From JAWSVE01 sp050633885 (lineage in GTDB: Bacteria; Pseudomonadota; Gammaproteobacteria; Pseudomonadales; Cellvibrionaceae), in contig JBOEHK010000002.1 in NCBI GenBank assembly GCA_050633885.1, positions 186,001 to 250,000 of the forward strand: a stretch of 64,000 bases of DNA, written 5' to 3'. The position numbers and the translations under genes were made by a program. Shown piece after piece: positions 27,896-35,877 of the stretch (positions are counted from its first letter, which is position 1; the number at the start of each line of letters is the position of its first letter). The notes beneath the pieces are model-generated. The model did no database searches. It was not told the DNA's origin and saw only the letters and a program-made list of their open reading frames with translations.

Positions 27896-28588
27896 ATGCA
27901 AATATTCGATGATCTTGAGCAGCAATTGTCAGAAACTCTTGAGGATGGAAGGTTAACGGCGAGTGAAAAACAAGAGCTACAAAAGGTGGTTGCACACCTA
28001 GATTTGGAAAAATTAAACTTTTTTAGAAACCAGGCATTTGCGATAAGCAGAGATAAGCTAGCTAATAGCAGCGAAAAAAGCGATGTACTATCCGTTATGC
28101 GTTGGCTTGAACGGGTGATCAAAATTATTGACAGCGTTAAAAATAAAATGATTACCGATTCCAGTGTTCATTTCAGTCCGGGTGATGACTGTCGGTCAAA
28201 ACTAATCGAACTGTGTCAGCAATCAAAAATGACAGTTGATATCTGTGTGTATACCATTTCAGATAATTATTTAACGGAAGCCATTATTGAGGCTCACCAT
28301 CGAGGTTTAAGTGTTAGAGTGATTACGGATAATGCAAAATCTGAAGACTTAGGTAGCGACATTGATTTATTAATGAGAAAAAATGTACCGTTAGTCATGG
28401 ATGCCTCTAAATATCACATGCATCATAAATTTGCCATTTTTGATAAACACTATTTAGCGAACGGAAGTTTTAATTGGACTCGTAGTGCAACAACAAGTAA
28501 TGAAGAAAATATCGTTGTTGCTACTGATCCTTTCTTAGTCGATAGTTTTGTAGATAAGTTTAACGAACTGTGGAATGCGTATAACTGA
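27896..28588 (+). CDS. Phospholipase D-like (single HKD) protein with TerB-like N-terminus
   Basis: 230 aa. The C-terminal two thirds is one PLD domain with HHKFAIFDKHYLANGSFNWT, containing H-x-K-x4-D and the downstream GSFNWT/SNEEN typical of Nuc-type nucleases and MitoPLD, which act as dimers. The N-terminal 90 residues are helical, with LEDGRLTASEKQELQ, like the acidic helix of TerB-type domains. No signal peptide is seen, so it is cytoplasmic. Nuclease or lipid hydrolase activity cannot be decided. CGGAGAAA lies before the ATG. It starts a plus-strand run with rhomboid, nfeD and stomatin genes. Confidence 0.83.
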   Translation: MQIFDDLEQQLSETLEDGRLTASEKQELQKVVAHLDLEKLNFFRNQAFAISRDKLANSSEKSDVLSVMRWLERVIKIIDSVKNKMITDSSVHFSPGDDCRSKLIELCQQSKMTVDICVYTISDNYLTEAIIEAHHRGLSVRVITDNAKSEDLGSDIDLLMRKNVPLVMDASKYHMHHKFAIFDKHYLANGSFNWTRSATTSNEENIVVATDPFLVDSFVDKFNELWNAYN

Positions 28589-28602
28589 TTACAGAATAAA
28601 AA

Positions 28603-29184
28603 ATGCCTGATAAATCATATAAAAAGGTCTTAAAAAACGTAAGAGTATTAGCCGTTGTTGCCGCTATTTTATTCGCAATACATGTGATCAATGTTATTAC
28701 TGGTAACTATTTACTGGCTTACGGTATTTTGCCTCGTCAGCTGTCTTATTTGCCGAATATTCTTTTTGCGCCATTTTTACATGGCAGTTGGGCTCATTTG
28801 CTCAACAACTTAACGGGTTTGATCATTTTTGGTGGACTGTGTTTACTTCGATCAAAGCAGTTTTTCATATATAGTAGTCTTTATATTATTGTTGTTGGTG
28901 GATGTTTAGTGTGGATGTTTGGTCGGCCGCTTATTCATATTGGAGCAAGTGGGTGGGTATTTGGCCTTTGGGCTGTCTGCATCTGTTCTGCATTTATAGA
29001 AAAGAGTTTTCTAAGTGTGGTGATTGCATTTTTCGTCATAGCTTTTTATGGTGGTATGATTTATGGTCTTCTACCTAGCTCGCCAGGTATATCTTTTGAA
29101 TCCCATCTTTTTGGTGCTTTAGCAGGCTTTCTTTCGCTAGTGTATCGGTTCAAGTGGATAAAATATTTTCTCAAAAACAAATAG
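28603..29184 (+). CDS. Rhomboid family intramembrane serine protease
   Basis: 193 aa with six hydrophobic helices. The catalytic Ser lies in IHIGASGWVFGL (GASG, about residue 115) and the catalytic His in SFESHLFGALAGF (about 166). HGSWAHLLNNLTG is the conserved L1/TM2 segment. It starts 15 bp after the PLD-like gene and is probably co-transcribed with it. Rhomboids cut membrane proteins within the bilayer. The next genes, NfeD and a stomatin, are known partners of membrane proteolysis in other bacteria, so a membrane quality-control role is plausible. Confidence 0.87.
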   Translation: MPDKSYKKVLKNVRVLAVVAAILFAIHVINVITGNYLLAYGILPRQLSYLPNILFAPFLHGSWAHLLNNLTGLIIFGGLCLLRSKQFFIYSSLYIIVVGGCLVWMFGRPLIHIGASGWVFGLWAVCICSAFIEKSFLSVVIAFFVIAFYGGMIYGLLPSSPGISFESHLFGALAGFLSLVYRFKWIKYFLKNK

Positions 29185-29234
29185 ATTAAAAACAGAATAG
29201 ATATAAGTAAAAACTAATTTAGTAAGGAGTCGAG

Positions 29235-29696
29235 ATGATTGAATGGTTAGATGTAAATGTTGCGTACTGGCATTGGATAGTATTTGGTGTGGCACTTGCC
29301 GTTCTTGAAATGTTAGTTCCAAGTTTTTTTATGTTGTGGTTGGGTGTTAGTGCTGTTGTTGTTGGTCTAAGTCTATTGTTCGCGCCTTTTTCTTTCACCG
29401 TACAGTTATTAACTTGGGGAGTCCTTTCTTTGGCGTGTTTAGTGGGTTGGTTTAAATTTATTGCGCCTAAAATGCATGATAAAACACGCTCAGGAATGGC
29501 AATGGAAGCATTGAAAGGAAAAGTTGGTACGGTTTTAGAGTATCAAAATTCGAGCTCAAGAGGACAGCTTCGTTTTCCTGCTCCACTATTGGGTGAAGAT
29601 GAGTGGCGATTTATTTGTGAAACGCCCTTACAACCTGGCGATAAAGTGACAGTTGTAGATACCAGTGGTAATGATCTAATTGTTAAACCCGTTTAG
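29235..29696 (+). CDS. NfeD family membrane protein
   Basis: 153 aa with two or three N-terminal membrane helices and a C-terminal OB-fold beta domain (GKVGTVLEYQNSSSRGQLRF ... GDKVTVVDTSGNDLIVKPV), as in short NfeD proteins (YbbK type). AAGGAGTCGAG directly precedes the ATG. It is followed 51 bp later by a stomatin-like gene, the usual NfeD partner, and the two proteins are thought to form a membrane microdomain complex. Confidence 0.9.
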   Translation: MIEWLDVNVAYWHWIVFGVALAVLEMLVPSFFMLWLGVSAVVVGLSLLFAPFSFTVQLLTWGVLSLACLVGWFKFIAPKMHDKTRSGMAMEALKGKVGTVLEYQNSSSRGQLRFPAPLLGEDEWRFICETPLQPGDKVTVVDTSGNDLIVKPV

Positions 29697-29746
29697 ATGC
29701 GTAAGACATTCAATTAAAAAATTCTGAGATAAATTAGGAGAAAAAT

Positions 29747-30595
29747 ATGGAATCATTATTTCCCGTCATTGCTTTTGTTGCACTTGTTATTTTTGTTATA
29801 AAGCTGGGAGTTCGGACAGTCCCGCAAGGAAGAAAAGATGTTGTGCAGCGATTAGGTAAATACAATAAAACGTTAACTCCAGGATTAAACTTTATTATTC
29901 CCTTTTTCGACACTGTTGCCTATAAGGTAACAACAAAAGATATTGTTTTAGATATTCCGTCGCAAGATGTGATTACACAAGATAACGCAGTCATTCTTGC
30001 CAATGCCGTAGCTTATATTAATATCGTGAGCCCAGAAAAAGCCGTTTATGGTGTGGAAAATTATACGATTGCGATTCAAAATCTAATACAAACGTCGCTG
30101 CGTTCTATTATTGGTGAAATGGCTTTGGATTCGGCTTTGTCTTCTCGCGACCAGATTAAAGCAAAGTTAAAAGAATCTATTTCAGATGATATTTCTGATT
30201 GGGGGATTATTTTAAAAACAGTAGAGATTCAAGATATTAATCCGTCGCCGACAATGCAAAAAGCAATGGAAGAGCAAGCGGCCGCAGAGCGTCAGAGACG
30301 AGCTGCTGTAACAACTGCCGAAGGTGAAAAACAAGCGGCTATTTTAGAAGCGGATGGTCGATTAGAAGCTTCTCGTCGTGATGCGGAAGCAAAAATTGTA
30401 TTGGCTGAGGCTTCGGGTAGTTCTATTCAATTAGTAGCAGATGCATTGGCGGGAGGAAAAGAATTACCTGTTATGTTTTTACTGGGCGAAAAATATATTG
30501 AATCAATACAAGATTTATCGACATCGCAAAATGCAAAAACAGTTGTTTACCCAGCAGATCTGGCAAATGCATTTAAAGGTTTTTTAGGTAAGTAA
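29747..30595 (+). CDS. SPFH/Band 7 paraslipin (QmcA/stomatin-like)
   Basis: 282 aa. One N-terminal membrane anchor (about 1-20) is followed by a Band 7 domain with TVPQGRKDVVQRLGKYNKTLTPGLN and DIPSQDVITQDNAV. A Glu/Ala-rich coiled-coil follows (KAMEEQAAAERQRRAAVTTA). The length is a little below that of E. coli QmcA (305 aa). The protein oligomerises as a membrane scaffold and is linked to control of FtsH-type proteolysis. TAGGAG precedes the ATG. A clear terminator follows at 30.6 kb and closes this unit. Confidence 0.92.
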   Translation: MESLFPVIAFVALVIFVIKLGVRTVPQGRKDVVQRLGKYNKTLTPGLNFIIPFFDTVAYKVTTKDIVLDIPSQDVITQDNAVILANAVAYINIVSPEKAVYGVENYTIAIQNLIQTSLRSIIGEMALDSALSSRDQIKAKLKESISDDISDWGIILKTVEIQDINPSPTMQKAMEEQAAAERQRRAAVTTAEGEKQAAILEADGRLEASRRDAEAKIVLAEASGSSIQLVADALAGGKELPVMFLLGEKYIESIQDLSTSQNAKTVVYPADLANAFKGFLGK

Positions 30596-30621
30596 ATATA
30601 GAAAATCGATGATTTATACAG

Positions 30622-30659
30622 AAATCCGTTAGCCATTTGTTTGACTGACGGATTTTTTT
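30622..30659 (+). terminator. Rho-independent terminator after the nfeD-stomatin unit
   Basis: AAATCCGT (30622-30629) pairs with ACGGATTT (30648-30655), with three more pairs possible inside. A T7 run at 30653-30659 follows on the plus strand only, so it ends plus-strand transcription. Confidence 0.88.
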
Positions 30660-30668
30660 GGGTGTGAT

Positions 30669-30956
30669 TTAAGCGTTGGCCATTCGAGTTTTATACGCTT
30701 TTACCGTTTTATTAAAGCTGTCGCCAACATCTTTCATTTTGTCGACCATTTTATTATGACGAGTAGAATTTTTAGTGCATTTTAGAAAACTTTCTGCTGC
30801 GGATAAAAAGGCTTTCACATCATTCTGGGCTTTTACCATTTCAGCTGTGACTGTCGTTTCTGGATTTGGTATTGTCGGCGGCTCCGGTGCTGTACATGTA
30901 GAATAAGCTGCATCGGAAAAGATGAGGGTCATAACGATTATCAGTATTTTAGTCAT
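30669..30956 (-). CDS. Small secreted protein of unknown function
   Basis: 95 aa. A signal peptide of about 19 residues (MTKILIIVMTLIFSDAAYS) is followed by TCTAPEPPTIPNPET and an amphipathic helical region, KAQNDVKAFLSAAESFLKC. Two Cys residues (about 21 and 59) could form a disulfide in the periplasm. The pattern Cys-x-Ala-Pro-x-x-Pro-x-x-Pro followed by helices ending in Cys recurs in small uncharacterised exported proteins of marine gammaproteobacteria, as far as I recognise it. It has its own minus-strand promoter region and no evident partner. Confidence 0.65.
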   Translation of the reverse strand: MTKILIIVMTLIFSDAAYSTCTAPEPPTIPNPETTVTAEMVKAQNDVKAFLSAAESFLKCTKNSTRHNKMVDKMKDVGDSFNKTVKAYKTRMANA

Positions 30957-31360
30957 AAGGCTTACTCAGCGTTTTATTCATGCTTGTTCTGAGTATAGTT
31001 AGAGATATTAATACCACCAGATTGAATTGTGATAATTGTCCGTAAATCTATAGCCATCAATATATAAAAAATGATTTACAAAGGTGACGGGAACTTTTGT
31101 TAGTTTTTATGCAGAGTTTTGATGGCTTGAAATGCACCAACATATTGATGAAATAAAATAAATCTCCCAAAATACAACGTTATGTCTGAGGCGATATAAA
31201 AAAATGTAAATCAATAGGGCTTAGTTGTGTAGAAGGGGTAAACTGGTTACCCTGAAAATTTAAGCAAGATTTGATGATCATGCTGAAAAGAAGTACAAGT
31301 AGACGGCAAGTACAAATAGACAATAGGTAGTAACAGAGCATAGGCGTGGTGGAGACAATC
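30957..31360. other. 404-bp divergent spacer, no gene seen
   Basis: AT-rich spacer between the small secreted protein gene and the PQQ dehydrogenase gene. Short frames here lack ribosome sites and family likeness. It must hold two divergent promoters, but no convincing box or operator was found. Confidence 0.6.
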
Positions 31361-33247
31361 ATGGTCGTAAAATGGAAAAAAGTGATATTAAACGCACTAG
31401 CTGTAACGGTAGCATGTGTATCATTCTCAAGTATTGGCGCAGAAGCGAGTGCAGAATTAGATGATTTAATGAAGCAAGGAGAGCCACATTTTAAAGAGCG
31501 TTGCGCTGTTTGCCACGATAACCCTGAAGATTATATTCCACCGCGAACTCAGCTAAAGCTTCGCTCAGCGGATTATGTGATCAACACGCTGACAAAAGGC
31601 AGCATGTATCCACACGCGAAAGGCCTTGATGAAAAAGAAATTAAAAGCATTGCTGTTTATGTCACCGAAAAATTACCAACCGGGAGTACGATCAATCCGG
31701 ATTGGAATTTAAATGCTTGCAAGCAAAAACCTACAGCTTTTACGGCTGAAGCTATGCATTGGAATGGATGGGGGCGAGATTTGGATAACTCTCGTTACCA
31801 GCCTAACCCAGGCATAGCGGCTAACGATGTAAAAAAATTAAAAGTGAAGTGGTCTTTTGCTTACCCTAATGGTCGACACAATAGTCAGCCAGTGTATGTG
31901 GGTAATCAAGTGATTGTGTCTGCTGCACCTGGTCGTGTTTATTCATTAGATGCTGATACAGGTTGCACGCATTGGATTTACGATACGGACTCGGGTGTTA
32001 GAGCGACGACGATTGTCGGTAAGTTACCCAACAATCAATATGCGGTTTTCGTTGGGACAACTGATCGTTTTATTCATGCGATCAATCTTGAAACAGGGAA
32101 GCGTATTTGGAAAACACAAGTCGGTGAATTAGAAGAAGCGCGTGTCACTGGTGCGCCATTGTTGTACAACAATAAATTATACGTAGCTCTTTCTTCTTTT
32201 GAAGAAACTGCTGCACTCAATGCGGATTATTTGTGTTGTCGATTTAGAGGTAATGTTGTTGCGCTAGATATTGCGTCAGGAAAAATTGATTGGCGAACCT
32301 ATGTTATCGAAGAAGAGCCAAAGCAACACAGCACTAATAAATTAGGAAAGCCGTTATTGGGTCCCGCTGGTGCGGCGATTTGGTCTTCTCCATCTATCGA
32401 TGTCAAACGACAAGTTGTTTATGTGGCGACAGGAGATTCTTACACCGATGTAAAAGAAGATGGTTCCGATGCGGTTATTGCTATGAACTTGGCAGACGGA
32501 AAAATTCAGTGGAAAAATCAAGTACTCGAAAATGATAATTTCTTAGTGGGCTGTTACGGTAAGGCAGGCCATGCAAATTGCCCTGAAGAGCTCGGACCTG
32601 ATTATGATTTTGGTAGCTCGGTGATTATTCGCCAAGCGGGTGAAAAAACCATTTTATTGGCCGGACAAAAATCAGGAATTATGTATGCAATGGATGCGGA
32701 TGATAAGGGAAAAATTTTATGGGAAAGAAAACTAGGAGAAGGAAGTGCATTAGGTGGAATTCAGTGGGGTTCTGCGGCTGATGAAAAAGTGGTTTATGTT
32801 CCCGTTACTGATACGGTGGTGTTTGATCCTAAATTGAGGAAGCCCGGATTAACAGCATTAGATATTGCTACTGGCAAAACACTGTGGCACACGCCGGCTC
32901 CAGCACCCGAGTGTGGTCCAAAAGGTGGTCGTTGTGGGAATGGATTGTCAGCGGCTATTAGCGTAATGCCAGGCGCCGTATTTGCTGGATCACTCGATGG
33001 AATGCTTCGCGCCTATTCAACAGCTGACGGAAGTATTTTATGGTCATTTGATACTAAACAGATATACAAAACTGTTAATGATATCGAATTATCGGGTGGG
33101 TCTATTAATGCAACAGGTCCGACGATTGCGAATGGGATGATGTTCATCAATTCTGGATACGGTGGCGTTATGAATGCTGGAGGCATGAGCACCGTTAAAG
33201 GGCAGGATGGTAATGTACTCTTGGCTTTTTCAGTTGATGGAAAATAA
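31361..33247 (+). CDS. PQQ-dependent dehydrogenase with N-terminal cytochrome c domain (polyvinyl-alcohol-dehydrogenase-like quinohemoprotein)
   Basis: About 628 aa, exported by a signal peptide ending near GAEASA. A cytochrome c domain with heme motif CAVCH comes first and continues to about residue 110. A PQQ beta-propeller follows with WGRDLDNSRYQP, LYALSSF, LCCRFRGNVVALD (paired Cys), repeated GxxW propeller motifs and a GGSINATGP-type C-terminus. This cyt c-first order is that of polyvinyl alcohol dehydrogenases, not of methanol or ethanol dehydrogenases. It would oxidise an alcohol in the periplasm and pass electrons to the respiratory chain. The ATG at 31361 is preferred to the upstream GTG at 31346, because GGAG lies 7 bp before it. 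Confidence 0.87.
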   Translation: MVVKWKKVILNALAVTVACVSFSSIGAEASAELDDLMKQGEPHFKERCAVCHDNPEDYIPPRTQLKLRSADYVINTLTKGSMYPHAKGLDEKEIKSIAVYVTEKLPTGSTINPDWNLNACKQKPTAFTAEAMHWNGWGRDLDNSRYQPNPGIAANDVKKLKVKWSFAYPNGRHNSQPVYVGNQVIVSAAPGRVYSLDADTGCTHWIYDTDSGVRATTIVGKLPNNQYAVFVGTTDRFIHAINLETGKRIWKTQVGELEEARVTGAPLLYNNKLYVALSSFEETAALNADYLCCRFRGNVVALDIASGKIDWRTYVIEEEPKQHSTNKLGKPLLGPAGAAIWSSPSIDVKRQVVYVATGDSYTDVKEDGSDAVIAMNLADGKIQWKNQVLENDNFLVGCYGKAGHANCPEELGPDYDFGSSVIIRQAGEKTILLAGQKSGIMYAMDADDKGKILWERKLGEGSALGGIQWGSAADEKVVYVPVTDTVVFDPKLRKPGLTALDIATGKTLWHTPAPAPECGPKGGRCGNGLSAAISVMPGAVFAGSLDGMLRAYSTADGSILWSFDTKQIYKTVNDIELSGGSINATGPTIANGMMFINSGYGGVMNAGGMSTVKGQDGNVLLAFSVDGK

Positions 33248-33311
33248 ATCTTTTATCGTTGAGATAAAATTATTTATTATCTGAAACCAAGTTAGTTAAT
33301 AAATAGCCAAC

Positions 33312-33347
33312 AAAAAAAGGCACTTGTTATGGCAAGTGCCTTTTTTA
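33312..33347. terminator. Bidirectional intrinsic terminator
   Basis: GGCACTTG (33319-33326) pairs with CAAGTGCC (33333-33340) around a 6-nt loop. It is flanked by A7 upstream and T6 downstream. It ends the dehydrogenase transcript on the plus strand and could also work on the minus strand. Confidence 0.92.
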
Positions 33348-33414
33348 TTTCTGTGATAAAGTACTTTTCATCAAATTACTGCGTTATCCTTTTCTTTTCA
33401 ATACTAAGAATTTC

Positions 33415-34188
33415 ATGGAATTACTCGCAAATATTTACATCACCGCTTTTGTATTAGGCGCAGTTCATGCGATTGAAGTTGATCACATGGTTGCGGTTAG
33501 TGTGTTCGCGGGTATGAAGCCGAAGCTGAGTAGTGCGGCGCACTATGGTTGCAAGTGGGGTTTAGGGCACGCCATTGCCGTAGTGTTAGTGGGTGGGTTT
33601 ATAGCTTGGCTCGGTATAAAAGTACCTGATGGTATTGTTCGTAGTGGAGAGGTATTAGTGGGAGTGGCGCTCGTTGTCTTGGGTTTGTGGGCGATAAAAA
33701 CCAGTCAGAAATTTCACGCGCATACACCAGAAGAGCACGATCCGAGTGTTCAAGAAAAACAAATGTTGAATCAAGTTCGCCCACATTTAAACTCACATTC
33801 TCATGGTCACTTACACGCTCATCTCACTCATGATCATAAAAATTATATGCATCATCATGCACATAAAAGTCCTATAGAAAAACATCATCAGCATTTACCA
33901 ACAGCAATGGGCGCTTTACATGGATTGGCGGGATCTGCACCTGTATTGGCTCTCATACCCATAACGCTACTCGATGATTTTCAGCACGCTATTTTTTATC
34001 TGTTATCGTTCAGCGTTGGTACAACATTATCGATGATGCTTTATGCGGTTCTGGCAGCATTAGCAATACAGAGAGTGAATAATCAGAGAAGTAACGATTT
34101 ATTGAGTGTAAAAATAATCACGCGTTGTATTTCGGCAGTCACTATTGTTGTCGGTTTATGGTGGATAGTGAATGCTGCTTTTCTTTAA
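33415..34188 (+). CDS. NiCoT/NicO-type nickel-cobalt permease-like membrane protein with His-rich loop
   Basis: 257 aa with about six membrane helices. The first helix has GAVHAIEVDHMVAVSVF, a variant of the H-x4-D-H(I/M) signature of nickel/cobalt permeases. A later GALHGLAGSAPVLALIP is the matching signature of UreH/NicO-like proteins. The central loop (about residues 101-162) is extremely His-rich, with 18 His in about 60 residues, as in metal-binding loops. It probably moves Ni2+, Co2+ or a similar cation across the inner membrane. Direction of transport is not predictable. It lies just upstream of the PepSY gene. Confidence 0.8.
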   Translation: MELLANIYITAFVLGAVHAIEVDHMVAVSVFAGMKPKLSSAAHYGCKWGLGHAIAVVLVGGFIAWLGIKVPDGIVRSGEVLVGVALVVLGLWAIKTSQKFHAHTPEEHDPSVQEKQMLNQVRPHLNSHSHGHLHAHLTHDHKNYMHHHAHKSPIEKHHQHLPTAMGALHGLAGSAPVLALIPITLLDDFQHAIFYLLSFSVGTTLSMMLYAVLAALAIQRVNNQRSNDLLSVKIITRCISAVTIVVGLWWIVNAAFL

Positions 34189-34263
34189 AAATTTGTATTA
34201 TTAAAGAATAGAGTTATTTCTGAATAGAAAATAATTAAATAAAAATTAAGTTGTCGCCAGATC

Positions 34264-35727
34264 ATGTTCAGATTATTAATATTAATACATCGTTACTTAG
34301 GCATTGCCATTGGTTTAGTTATGGTAATCTGGTGTTTATCTGGGTTTGTCATGATGTACATGCCGTATCCCAGTATCAGTCAGCAGCAGTCTTTAGATCA
34401 TTTAACCGAATTAGATTTATCTGAATGTTGTGATAGCCAAAAATTTCAAGATTTAAAATTGGTTGACGTTAATCGATTTAAAATCGAGATGTTAGCGGGT
34501 GAACCCATTATTCGCTTTAGTGGATCGAGTCGAAATAATCCGATTGTTGATTTAAGGGCGGGTCGACGACTAGATGGCGTAGATAAAGGACTGGCCCAAA
34601 CGATAATAAAAAAATCCCCATCGATAAACAAAGAAGACGAACTTACCGAAACAACATATAGCTTAGTAGAAAAAGATCAGTGGACGGTGACACGCTTTTA
34701 TCAAAGGCATAGGCCGTTCCATAAGTTTTCTGAGGTTAAGGGAAAAGAACAAACGGAGTGGTATGTATCATCATCCACAGGGGAGATATTTCAGCAAACA
34801 ACCAGCCAACAAAGATTTTGGAATTATTTGGGTGCAATCCCTCACTGGTTATACCCAACGGCGTTACGCCAGCACGATGAACTATGGGAAATAACCGTCA
34901 TCATTATTTCTGGCTTGGGCGTATTTTTAACGGTGTTTGGAATAGTGATTGGTTTACAACGGTTTAGAAAACTATCCTCAGGGAGACGTTCGCCATATAG
35001 AACAGTTGGGCTTTGGCACCATTATTTCGGGCTTGTTTTCGGCATTTTTGTATTAACCTGGGTATTCAGTGGGTTTATATCTATGAATCCGGGTCGCTTG
35101 TTTGATTTAAGTGGCGGTTTTAAAGAGCGAGAAAAACTTCAAGGTATTCCTTTATCGATTGATGATGTAAAAAAATTTGTTGATCAGCTACCGACTAAGA
35201 TGGGCAGTAAAATTATTACTAAAAAAATTAAACGAATAGAAGGCTATGCACTTCGAAGCCAGTTTTATATTTTGTTGATTGATTCTGAAGGCCAACATGA
35301 AAGATATAATGGGAATACCTTTGAAGAACAAAAGATAACAAGCGATGAAAAAGAAGCAATTATTCATAGTGTGAGAGAGCATGATGACGTGCTGTCACAA
35401 TCGCTATTGACCACAGCTGATGCGTATTATTATAACGACCATGATCATGGTCAAAGGAAGTTCCCAGTCTATAAAGTTGTTTTAAATAACCCAGACACAA
35501 CACATTTTTATATAAATGCTGTGTCAGGAGAAATAGCAGGATTTTATTCACAACAGCAACGCTGGTTTCGCTGGATTTTTTCTGGGCTTCATCAATTAGA
35601 TTTTAATAGCACGATTCGGAGTCGACCGTTTTGGGATATTCTTGTTTGGTTGTTACTCATCGGCGTGACTGTTGTTTCGGTGACGGGTACTTATATGGGA
35701 TTGAAACGATTGTTGAAGAATAATTAG
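34264..35727 (+). CDS. PepSY-associated TM protein (PepSY domain reductase-like)
   Basis: 487 aa with four membrane helices (about 7-28, 213-235, 253-272, 457-478) and large periplasmic loops. The N-terminal HRYLGIAIGLVMVIWCLSGF, the central LWHHYFGLVFGIFVLTWVFSGF and the C-terminal GLHQLDFNSTIRSRPFWDIL are PepSY_TM motifs with conserved His residues that could bind heme. Many such proteins sit next to metal or siderophore uptake genes and are proposed ferric reductases. Here the partner is the His-rich metal permease 75 bp upstream, so a role in metal handling is inferred. Confidence 0.8.
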   Translation: MFRLLILIHRYLGIAIGLVMVIWCLSGFVMMYMPYPSISQQQSLDHLTELDLSECCDSQKFQDLKLVDVNRFKIEMLAGEPIIRFSGSSRNNPIVDLRAGRRLDGVDKGLAQTIIKKSPSINKEDELTETTYSLVEKDQWTVTRFYQRHRPFHKFSEVKGKEQTEWYVSSSTGEIFQQTTSQQRFWNYLGAIPHWLYPTALRQHDELWEITVIIISGLGVFLTVFGIVIGLQRFRKLSSGRRSPYRTVGLWHHYFGLVFGIFVLTWVFSGFISMNPGRLFDLSGGFKEREKLQGIPLSIDDVKKFVDQLPTKMGSKIITKKIKRIEGYALRSQFYILLIDSEGQHERYNGNTFEEQKITSDEKEAIIHSVREHDDVLSQSLLTTADAYYYNDHDHGQRKFPVYKVVLNNPDTTHFYINAVSGEIAGFYSQQQRWFRWIFSGLHQLDFNSTIRSRPFWDILVWLLLIGVTVVSVTGTYMGLKRLLKNN

Positions 35728-35812
35728 TTTTGTAAAAAACATTCGTCGAGTCCATGATCATTTTTTGAAAGGATGAAAAAAACATTTCTGTCGGGTCAAT
35801 ATTATTCGATTA

Positions 35813-35847
35813 CCCAAAAAAAAGACCAGCGTGATTAAAGCTGGTCT
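35813..35847 (-). terminator. Intrinsic terminator for the minus-strand EF-hand-like lipoprotein gene
   Basis: AGACCAGC (35823-35830) pairs with GCTGGTCT (35840-35847) around a 9-nt loop. The A-run at 35815-35823 reads as a T-run on the minus strand. On the plus strand no T-run follows, so it mainly serves the gene ending at 35878. Confidence 0.8.
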
Positions 35848-35877
35848 TGTAATATCACTTTGTAATACAGAGTAATG

